A stretch of 64,000 bases of DNA, taken from Jeotgalicoccus nanhaiensis. Its GTDB lineage: Bacteria; Bacillota; Bacilli; Staphylococcales; Salinicoccaceae. Under the pieces are notes generated by a model. It ran no database searches and was not told where the DNA came from. It saw only the letters and a list, made by a program, of their open reading frames with translations. Shown here piece after piece: positions 57,892 through 64,000 of the stretch. The stretch's first letter is position 1. The number at the start of each line of letters is the position of its first letter. Made by a program: the position numbers and the translations under genes. The stretch covers positions 1 through 64,000 of the forward strand of contig SPPL01000004.1 of the NCBI GenBank assembly GCA_004570955.1. Direction: 5' to 3'.

Positions 57892-57929
57892 AAGCATCCC
57901 GCTGTAAATTTTACAGCAGGATGTTTTTT
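57892..57929. terminator. Bidirectional terminator between ytpI and ytoI
   Basis: A long stem, CATCC-C-GCTGTAA / TTACAGC-A-GGATG, is flanked by A and T runs, so it can stop transcription from both convergent genes. Confidence 0.85.
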
Positions 57930-59190
57930 ATTTTTCGTTGAAATGCTGAATCATGAAGGTCGCCTTGGAATATGCAGTTCCCTGAACGTTGAGGATGATT
58001 TCCAGACGGATAAACTGCTCGCCCCGGTCGATAATTTCACCGGTCAGTTCTATTTCCTGATATAGCTGTACAATTTTAAAGTTCATGATGTTGTAAGTAT
58101 CGATGTGATAGCTGTGAATATCATTCTCCTGAAGCACAACGAGTATTAAACGCTCCGCGAGGCGCATAAAGTTTGCCTGCGACAGCGAACCGTATTCGTC
58201 CGCCATAAACGGCATGACCCGGATATTGATTTTATTGCTGTCGATTTTAATTTCCCTGTCGATTAGCTGATCTGTCGACATGCCCGATTTTAAGTTTCTC
58301 GATGATATATTTTTAAACACTTCTCTCCGGTGGACGATGCCTCTGTAATCACCGGACTCCACCACCGGAATTATATTCAGCTGATGCCAGCTCATAATCT
58401 GCCGAAGGGACAGGAGCGTCGTATCCTCTTCTGCACTGTAATCCGGCAGCAGATAAGAAGTATAGTTATCCTTCGTCATTTCATCGAGATATTTCGAACG
58501 GATGGCTCCGACGAAACGGTTGCCGTTTAAGAGAATCATGTTTTTATCTTCGGGATGAATTTCCGTGCCGAGTTCATTTATATCAATCGTGTACTGCTCC
58601 TGTTTTACCATCAGGCTGCCGGCGGTAACAATGTTCTGCGACAGCGACAGGCTGTAAACTTCCCTGTGTATAATCGATGCACACGTAAACGAGTCGTGAG
58701 TCGTGGAAATAACCGGCAGCTGTTTTTCTTCTGCCAGTTTCAGGATTTCTTCCCCGGTGCCGAAGCCGCCGGTAATTAATAAGCCGACACCATTTTCCAG
58801 TGCCTTCCGCTGGGACTTCTCACGGTTGCCGACGATTAACAGACCGTTCGGTTCTAAATATTTTACGAGATCTTCCGTCTGCATCGCCCCGATTAATATT
58901 CTCGAAATCTCTTTATCAAGGTAGTTATCTCCGGAAAGAACGGTTCCCTGGATTACGCGGTTGACTTCCCTGAACATAATTTTACCGTGGCTTTTTACTT
59001 CGCGCTGGACGATGCGGAAGGTGCCGACTCTCTCCACCGTCTTCACAAGACCGTCCTGCTCCGCCTGTTTAATCGCACGGTAGCTCGTGCCTAGCGAGAC
59101 GCCCATATAGCCTGAGATTTGTCTGACGGATAAACTGCTGCCCTCTCTGAGTCCTCTTATGTATTTTAATATATCTTCATGTTTCGACAT
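57928..59190 (-). CDS. ytoI: HTH-DRTGG-CBS-hotdog regulator (YtoI-like)
   Basis: A 420-aa multidomain protein: an N-terminal winged helix (VRQISGYMGVSLGTSYRAIK, about 22-41), a DRTGG domain (about 70-185), two CBS domains (about 190-305) that likely bind an adenine nucleotide, and a C-terminal hotdog-like domain. It is a probable sensor-regulator of unknown target. The frame opens at 59202; ATG at 59190 is preferred, with GGGTGA upstream. Confidence 0.85.
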   Translation of the reverse strand: MSKHEDILKYIRGLREGSSLSVRQISGYMGVSLGTSYRAIKQAEQDGLVKTVERVGTFRIVQREVKSHGKIMFREVNRVIQGTVLSGDNYLDKEISRILIGAMQTEDLVKYLEPNGLLIVGNREKSQRKALENGVGLLITGGFGTGEEILKLAEEKQLPVISTTHDSFTCASIIHREVYSLSLSQNIVTAGSLMVKQEQYTIDINELGTEIHPEDKNMILLNGNRFVGAIRSKYLDEMTKDNYTSYLLPDYSAEEDTTLLSLRQIMSWHQLNIIPVVESGDYRGIVHRREVFKNISSRNLKSGMSTDQLIDREIKIDSNKINIRVMPFMADEYGSLSQANFMRLAERLILVVLQENDIHSYHIDTYNIMNFKIVQLYQEIELTGEIIDRGEQFIRLEIILNVQGTAYSKATFMIQHFNEK

Positions 59191-59259
59191 GTCTTCACCC
59201 AATTTCTTTATTTCCCGTTAAATTTATCATAGCACGAATAATCTGTGTGTATAAAAGAA

Positions 59260-59290
59260 AAAAGGAAACTCTGCACAGAGAGTTTCCTTC
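59260..59290 (-). terminator. Terminator of ytkL
   Basis: AAGGAAACTCT / AGAGTTTCCTT stem followed by a T-rich stretch on the minus strand. Confidence 0.85.
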
Positions 59291-59296
59291 ATCTTT

Positions 59297-59986
59297 CTAT
59301 GAGTACTGGACTGCTTCGCCCGGTTTCAGCACCTGGCAGACCGTTCTGACTTTGTCTTTAAATTCTTCCGGGTCCTGCTTAATCGGCGGGAAGGTATCGA
59401 AGTGCACCGGCACAGCAATCGTCGGTTTAATCAGTTCGTTAATTGCGTAAGCCGCATCGTCGATGCCCATAGTAAAGTGGTCGCCGATTGGAATAAAGCA
59501 TACATCAATCGGTCCATTTCTTTTAGCAATCAGTTCCATATCGCCGAACAGACCGGTGTCGCCTGTAACGTAAACTTTCTTATTGTTAATTGTTAAAATT
59601 AAGCCCATCGGCTCACCTGTGTAATGGGTTACGTCTTCGCCATCTGTGTAGCTTGACGTGTGGAATGCGTGAACGAATTTCACTTTACCGAAGTCGTACT
59701 CGCCTTCCCCGCCGACATTCATGCCGACAGTATTTTCCACGCCTTGTGCTTCTACATAAGCCGCGAGTTCCACAGGTGCGATTACTGTCGCGTTATTATT
59801 TTTAGCGATTTCAATTGTATCGCCCACATGGTCATTGTGGCCGTGTGTTAGTATAATATAATCAGCTTTAATGTTCTCAACCGTTAAATCTGTTAAATCG
59901 TTGCCGTTAATAAACGGGTCGATAATGACATCTGTGTCATTATTATTGAACGAAAGCACCGCGTGTCCATGAAATTTTACAGTCAA
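59297..59986 (-). CDS. ytkL: UPF0173 metal-dependent hydrolase (YtkL-like)
   Basis: A 229-aa metallo-beta-lactamase-fold protein with ILTHGHNDHVGD (HxHxDH motif), HAFHTSSY, TGDTGLFGDM and a C-terminal VPVHFDTFP. The substrate is unknown. The likely start is TTG at 59986, 8 nt after AGGAG, giving the family N terminus (TVKFHGHA). A GTG at 59995 overlaps the ribosome site. Confidence 0.9.
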   Translation of the reverse strand: MTVKFHGHAVLSFNNNDTDVIIDPFINGNDLTDLTVENIKADYIILTHGHNDHVGDTIEIAKNNNATVIAPVELAAYVEAQGVENTVGMNVGGEGEYDFGKVKFVHAFHTSSYTDGEDVTHYTGEPMGLILTINNKKVYVTGDTGLFGDMELIAKRNGPIDVCFIPIGDHFTMGIDDAAYAINELIKPTIAVPVHFDTFPPIKQDPEEFKDKVRTVCQVLKPGEAVQYS

Positions 59987-60085
59987 AATTACCACTCCTG
60001 TTTAAAATTATTAATAATAGTCTATTCCCGTAAATACATTTTAATAATCATCAAAATGACATTTTGCATATAAGGAGACGATACG

Positions 60086-60661
60086 ATGAAACATATTTAT
60101 TTAACACATGCACTCAGTATGGAAGCTGACGCTGTACTCTTTGCCTACCCTGACTTTAACACACCGAATTTAACACTGCCGGCCATGCAGCGCGCGCTTA
60201 CACCAGCCGGCGAAATTTATATAGCGATAAACAACTTCCATGAGACGAACGGCTTCATGATTGAAAATACACTGATTGAAACGATACGCGGAGAAACTGC
60301 AGCCGACGGATTTATAGTCGACCAGATATTTACACGCGACTTTCATGATGTGGATACGGCGCTTATCGAAACTCTGTCGAATGAAATCAGGAACAAGCAC
60401 TTTATCATCGGGCCGTCCTTTACGAAGGTTCCCTACTTTTTACACAGCCGTCTCGCCGAGATTTTTATCGATCATGACGTCTCCGGGGTGATATACGACC
60501 TTCGGGAGATTGATATTAGAAACTTTAAAGAACTGCAGCCTCTTGCGAAGTTAAAAATGCACGTGAAGAAGCGGCTGTCGATTATTCCGCTGGTCCGGAC
60601 TGAACAGCTCGAGGATTTAAAGAAAAGTATTCCGTTTGATGTTGCTGTGATTGATAAATAG
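60086..60661 (+). CDS. Conserved-looking protein of unknown function
   Basis: A 191-aa soluble protein without signal peptide, membrane segment or motif that I recognise. It starts MKHIYLTHALSMEADAVL and has mixed alpha-beta character. AAGGAGACG about 7 nt before ATG is a good ribosome site, and codon use looks like its neighbours. It is divergent from ytkL and followed directly by repeat array E. No homologue is expected at this place in S. aureus as far as I recall. Confidence 0.7.
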   Translation: MKHIYLTHALSMEADAVLFAYPDFNTPNLTLPAMQRALTPAGEIYIAINNFHETNGFMIENTLIETIRGETAADGFIVDQIFTRDFHDVDTALIETLSNEIRNKHFIIGPSFTKVPYFLHSRLAEIFIDHDVSGVIYDLREIDIRNFKELQPLAKLKMHVKKRLSIIPLVRTEQLEDLKKSIPFDVAVIDK

Positions 60662-60678
60662 AGCGTTTTATCTAGTGT

Positions 60679-60795
60679 ATGGACTTTGTTGAAGTGACAA
60701 CGTTCATAGAAAGTATTGCATGTACTTTATTGAATCGACAACGTTCATAGAAAATACTGCATGTACTTTGTTGAAATAACGACGTTCATGGAATC
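60679..60795 (+). repeat. Tandem array E: three 41-bp hairpin units
   Basis: Units start at 60679, 60720 and 60761, 41 bp apart. Each has an imperfect stem (ATGTACTTTGT / ACAACGTTCAT type) with a 7-nt loop such as TGAAGTG, and the linker AGAAAGTATTGC. The architecture matches arrays C, D and F although the stem sequence differs and pairing is less regular. It lies between convergent genes. Confidence 0.75.
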
Positions 60796-60806
60796 TCATT
60801 TCAAAT

Positions 60807-60834
60807 AAAAATGGCAGCTGCGACGGCTGCCATT
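60807..60834 (-). terminator. Terminator of ald
   Basis: ATGGCAGC / GCTGCCAT stem followed by TTTTTATTTG on the minus strand. Confidence 0.85.
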
Positions 60835-60841
60835 CCTTATT

Positions 60842-61957
60842 TTATTTCAGTAAATCGTGAATGCTGACGTACTCTCTGTTTTGAGCTTCTGCAACTGCTT
60901 CATAAGTTACATGACCTTGGAAGGTGTTAAATCCGCCTGCAATAACAGGGTTTTTAACTAGTGCTTCTTTGTAGCCGTTGTTGGCAATCAAGAGTCCGTA
61001 CTGAAGTGTTGCGTTTGTCAGTGCGTTTGTTGATGTACGCGGTACAGCTCCCGGCATGTTTGCTACTGCATAATGAATCACACCGTGCTTCACATAGGTC
61101 GGGTCATCGTGGGTTGTAATCTTATCAGTCGTTTCAAAAATACCGCCCTGATCGATTGCGATATCGACGATTACAGAGCCCGGCGCCATATTTTTAATCA
61201 TTTCCTCAGTGACAAGTTTCGGTGCTCTCGCTCCCGGAATTAATACTGCACCAATTACTAAATCACTCGATTCTACGGAGTCTTTAATGTTTAAAGGCGT
61301 TGACATTAATGTCTGTACGCGCGGACCGAATAAATCATCGAGTTCTCTTAAGCGTTTTGGATTCAAGTCTAAAATTGTTACGTCCGCACCGAGGCCGACT
61401 GCCATTTTAGCAGCGTTCGTACCTGCAGCTCCCCCGCCGACGATAGTCACTTTAGCTTTTTCTACCCCCGGAACTCCGCTGAGAAGAATACCTTTTCCGC
61501 CGTTGATGCTTTTCAGATGCTCAGCGCCGACCTGCGGTGCCATGCGTCCAGCGACTTCACTCATCGGCGCCAGAAGGGGCAGCGAGCCGTCCGGCAGCTG
61601 AATCGTTTCATAGGCAATTGCCGTTACTTTTTTATCGACAAGCACTTGAGTTAAAGCTTCTTCCGGAGCAAGGTGCAAGTATGTAAACAAAATAGATTCT
61701 TCTTTAATAAGATCGAATTCCTCGGCTAATGGTTCTTTTACTTTTACAACCATTTCTGAATCCCAGGCTTCAGCTGCAGTACCGACGATTTCTGCACCCA
61801 TTTCAATGTATGCTTCATCTTCAAAATAAGAACCGCTGCCTGCATTTTTTTCTACGCGAACAGTATGTCCGGCCTGCACGAAAGCGTAAACGCCGCCCGG
61901 TGTTAAACCGACTCTGTTTTCGTTGTTTTTTACTTCTTTCGGTATACCAATAATCAT
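60842..61957 (-). CDS. ald: Alanine dehydrogenase
   Basis: A 371-aa NAD-dependent enzyme interconverting alanine and pyruvate plus ammonia. Motifs: [18 protein letters not shown] at the N terminus, [29 protein letters not shown], the Rossmann loop [11 protein letters not shown] and [15 protein letters not shown] at 61957 has GGGGGA 7 nt upstream; a TTG six bases earlier is less likely. Confidence 0.95.
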   Translation of the reverse strand: MIIGIPKEVKNNENRVGLTPGGVYAFVQAGHTVRVEKNAGSGSYFEDEAYIEMGAEIVGTAAEAWDSEMVVKVKEPLAEEFDLIKEESILFTYLHLAPEEALTQVLVDKKVTAIAYETIQLPDGSLPLLAPMSEVAGRMAPQVGAEHLKSINGGKGILLSGVPGVEKAKVTIVGGGAAGTNAAKMAVGLGADVTILDLNPKRLRELDDLFGPRVQTLMSTPLNIKDSVESSDLVIGAVLIPGARAPKLVTEEMIKNMAPGSVIVDIAIDQGGIFETTDKITTHDDPTYVKHGVIHYAVANMPGAVPRTSTNALTNATLQYGLLIANNGYKEALVKNPVIAGGFNTFQGHVTYEAVAEAQNREYVSIHDLLK

Positions 61958-62040
61958 TTCCAAATCCCCCTTTATTCAAACAAATATATTGTATCACAAT
62001 AAGTCACAATTTGGTCTATAATTGTCTCAATATTTAAAGT

Positions 62041-62067
62041 TTTGAGAGCGCATACATGTGGTATAAT
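62041..62067 (+). promoter_or_regulatory. Promoter of the universal stress protein gene
   Basis: An extended -10, TGGTATAAT (TATAAT at 62062-62067), with a weak TTTTGA-like -35 about 16 bp upstream. Confidence 0.55.
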
Positions 62068-62100
62068 ATAACTAAGAAGAGGAAATGGAGTTGATTTTAA

Positions 62101-62598
62101 ATGTTACAATATCAAAACATCCTAGTTGCAGTAGACGGATCACACGAAGCAGAATGGGCATTCCAGAAAGCAGTCGAAGCTGCGAAACGTAACAACGCGA
62201 AACTTTCTATTATCAACGTTATCGATACTCGCTCTTTCGCGTCTGTTGAAGCGTACGACCGTTCAATTTCAGCACGTGCCAACGAATTTGCGCAAAAATT
62301 GCTGGACGGATATGAGAAAGTCGCATTAGATAAAGGTGTTGAACATGTAGAGAAAATCATCGACTATGGTTCACCTAAATCAATCATTCCTAAAAAAGCC
62401 GTAGAAAAAATCGGCGCAGACTTAATCGCCTGCGGATCGACTGGTTTGAACGCTGTAGAACGTTTTATTATCGGTTCGGTTTCTGAAGCTATCGTAAGAA
62501 ACGCTAAATGTGACGTGCTGGTTGTCCGCACTGAAACATTACCTACGGACTTTGAGCCTATGGTAGCGACTGAAGAATTTATTGAACAAAATCGCTAA
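62101..62598 (+). CDS. Universal stress protein, UspA family
   Basis: A 165-aa Usp-fold protein: ILVAVDGSHEAEWAFQKAVE at the N terminus and the ATP-binding loop GSTGLNAVERFIIGSVSE (about 117-134, G-2x-G-9x-G-S type). It probably binds ATP. It is divergent from ald, as in S. aureus. Confidence 0.93.
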   Translation: MLQYQNILVAVDGSHEAEWAFQKAVEAAKRNNAKLSIINVIDTRSFASVEAYDRSISARANEFAQKLLDGYEKVALDKGVEHVEKIIDYGSPKSIIPKKAVEKIGADLIACGSTGLNAVERFIIGSVSEAIVRNAKCDVLVVRTETLPTDFEPMVATEEFIEQNR

Positions 62599-62621
62599 TG
62601 TTAAATTGAATGATTTATATT

Positions 62622-62657
62622 AAAGTAATGGGCTTTCGAGCTCATTACTTTTTTATT
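62622..62657 (+). terminator. Terminator of the usp gene
   Basis: AAGTAATG-G-GCT, loop TTCG, AGC-T-CATTACTT is followed by TTTTATTTG. Confidence 0.85.
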
Positions 62658-62706
62658 TGAAGAATATCAGCTACACTGAATTCAAATTTATAACCGGAGG
62701 TTACTT

Positions 62707-63762
62707 ATGGAACTTGGAATTAATACGTTTGGAGATGCGGTTTTTGATCCTCAAACCGGAAAAACAATATCCCATGCAGAACGTCTGCAGGAACTCGTGC
62801 GCGAAATAGAAACAGCTGACCGCGCCGGTCTCGATGTGTTTTCAATCGGGGAACATCACAGAAATGATTATGCAGTCAGTGCACCGGATGTCGTACTCGC
62901 AGCGGGCGCAGCAGTGTCTAAAAATATCCGTCTGTCTAGCGGTGTGACGGTTCTTTCTTCGGATGATCCGGTACGCGTTTATGAACGTTTTTCGACTTTA
63001 GACGGAATTTCAGGCGGCCGTGCTGAAATAATGGCAGGACGCGGGTCGTTTATCGAATCGTTTCCGCTGTTCGGCTACAATTTAAACGATTACGATACAC
63101 TGTTTAATGAAAAACTGGATTTGCTCCTTACACTGCAAAAAGGCGGAAAAATTAACTGGTCCGGAACGCATAGAGCGGCTTTAGAAAATGCTGAGATTTT
63201 CCCAAAACCAGTGCAGGATGAAATCCCGATTTGGATTGCAAGCGGCGGTACACCGCAATCCGCTAAACGCGCCGGAGAACTCGGACTGCCTTTAGTGCTC
63301 GCAATAATCGGCGGCAGCCCTTTTCAGTTTGCAAGAATCGCTGACTTTTACCGTCAAATCGGTGAAGCAGCAGGACACGATAAAAGCAAACTGAAAGTCG
63401 CAACAAACTCACACGGATTCATTTGGGATACAGACGGTGAAGCACGCGATTTGTTCTTTCCAGCTATTTCAAGTTCGATGACAAGGCTCGGCCGCGAGCG
63501 CGGCTGGGGACAGTATACGAGAGAAGCCTTCGATAATATGTGCGATCCGGAAGGCGCTTTATATGTCGGCAGTCCCGAAACTGTGGCAAGAAAAATTATC
63601 GCCTTATATGAACATATGGGCGTTGAGCGCTTTACACTTCAGACACCGGTCGGTACAATGCCGCACGAGCAGGTGCTTAAAACGATTGAGCTGTTTGGCG
63701 AAAAAGTTGCACCACTCGTGCGTGAAGGCGTTGAGAAGATAAAAGCCGAGAGAAATAAATAG
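62707..63762 (+). CDS. Luciferase-like (LLM class) flavin oxidoreductase
   Basis: A 351-aa TIM-barrel protein of the bacterial luciferase superfamily. Signatures: FSIGEHHRNDYAVSAP (about 47-62), SSGVTVLSSDDPVRVYERFSTLDGISGGRAE and IPIWIASGGTPQSAKRAGELGLPL. It likely uses FMNH2 to oxidise an organic substrate that cannot be named. ACCGGAGG lies about 8 nt before ATG. In S. aureus ackA sits near this place. Confidence 0.9.
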   Translation: MELGINTFGDAVFDPQTGKTISHAERLQELVREIETADRAGLDVFSIGEHHRNDYAVSAPDVVLAAGAAVSKNIRLSSGVTVLSSDDPVRVYERFSTLDGISGGRAEIMAGRGSFIESFPLFGYNLNDYDTLFNEKLDLLLTLQKGGKINWSGTHRAALENAEIFPKPVQDEIPIWIASGGTPQSAKRAGELGLPLVLAIIGGSPFQFARIADFYRQIGEAAGHDKSKLKVATNSHGFIWDTDGEARDLFFPAISSSMTRLGRERGWGQYTREAFDNMCDPEGALYVGSPETVARKIIALYEHMGVERFTLQTPVGTMPHEQVLKTIELFGEKVAPLVREGVEKIKAERNK

Positions 63763-63768
63763 TGTTTC

Positions 63769-63801
63769 AAGAGAATATCGGAGCGATATCCTCTTTTTTT
63801 A
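63769..63801 (+). terminator. Terminator of the LLM gene
   Basis: AGAGAATATCG, loop GAG, CGATATCCTCT is followed by seven or more T. Confidence 0.85.
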
Positions 63802-63830
63802 TGTGCGTTGAGATACTTTTGCTGGTTGGG

Positions 63831-64000
63831 TGCCCATGTTCAAGTTAGGTGGGCATCCAGCACTGTTTAATTGCCCATGTCAAAACCACATGGGAATCCA
63901 ACACCGTTTAAATGCCCATGTCAAAACCACATGGGCATCCAACGCCTTTTAATTGGCTATGTCCAAACCACATGGCAATCCAGCACCGTTTAAATACCCA
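63831..64000 (+). repeat. Tandem array F: 41-bp hairpin units, cut by the window end
   Basis: Units start at 63831 (degenerate), 63872, 63913, 63954 and 63995 (partial), 41 bp apart. The stem is TGCCCATGT / ACATGGGCA with loop CAAAACC, the same loop as array C, and a linker ATCCAACACCGTTTAA. The array continues beyond the window. Confidence 0.88.

Noticed and set aside
61964-62040. Rex or Fnr operator in the ald-usp gap (TTGTGA repeated)
   Set aside because: The two TTGTGA copies are direct, not inverted, so they do not make the expected palindrome.

Overview
The window is chromosomal DNA of a low-to-mid G+C Gram-positive bacterium of the family Staphylococcaceae. The gene order murI-rdgB-ysnB / sdhCAB / uvrC-trxA-mutS2-polX-cvpA-zapA / pheST / infC-rpmI-rplT / thrS / dnaI-dnaB-nrdR / gapB-coaE-mutM-polA / icd-citZ / pyk-pfkA-accA-accD-maeB-dnaE-nrnA / ald-usp follows the Staphylococcus aureus core backbone. 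Several expected genes are absent at their usual places: rnhC between pheT and zapA, and phoPR between polA and icd. A relative such as Jeotgalicoccus or Salinicoccus therefore seems more likely than Staphylococcus itself; the genus is only a guess. Nearly all genes lie on the minus strand, as expected if the replication fork enters from the right.

Layout. 1-1687: AT-rich accessory DNA with a cytosolic trypsin-like protease and decayed sequence, ending at tRNA-Arg(TCT). 1.8-5.1 kb: an acetyltransferase, the marR-murI-rdgB-ysnB cluster and a small membrane protein. 5.7-16.2 kb: succinate dehydrogenase, nucleotide-excision repair, thioredoxin, and a mutS2-polX-cvpA-zapA operon that carries a 32-aa membrane peptide too short for ordinary gene calling. 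17-22.5 kb: pheST under a T-box, an rRNA methyltransferase and an M42 aminopeptidase. 22.6-28.9 kb: accessory and metabolic genes (AGCS symporter, YhfC membrane protease, NERD protein, AGE epimerase, SDR). 29-32.6 kb: infC-rpmI-rplT with an L20-type leader and an AUA start for infC, then thrS with a T-box. 32.6-41.5 kb: replication initiation, gapB, coaE, mutM, polA. 41.7-53.3 kb: an AbgT transporter and central carbon and fatty-acid genes (icd, citZ, pyk, pfkA, accA, accD, malic enzyme). 53.3-64 kb: dnaE, nrnA, ytpI, ytoI, ytkL, an unknown gene, ald, a universal stress protein and a luciferase-like oxidoreductase.

The most unusual content is a set of six intergenic tandem arrays of hairpin-forming units. 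Two arrays (5.2 and 16.4 kb) have exactly 51-bp units, eight copies each, lie in opposite orientation, and share a recognisable leader. Four arrays (25.4, 35.5, 60.7 and 63.8 kb) have 41- or 42-bp units built as a 9-11-bp stem, a 7-nt loop and a linker. Stem sequence differs between arrays, while loop length and the TGT-N7-ACA core are largely kept (two copies in the 60.7-kb array deviate). One array shows paired stem substitutions that preserve base pairing. These arrays do not look like genes or CRISPRs and are the best candidate here for an undescribed element.

Regulatory features that can be read directly include two T-boxes, an L20 leader, several sigma-A promoters and intrinsic terminators, two cre-like sites (AGCS gene, citZ) and a CcpN-like box on the gapB promoter.
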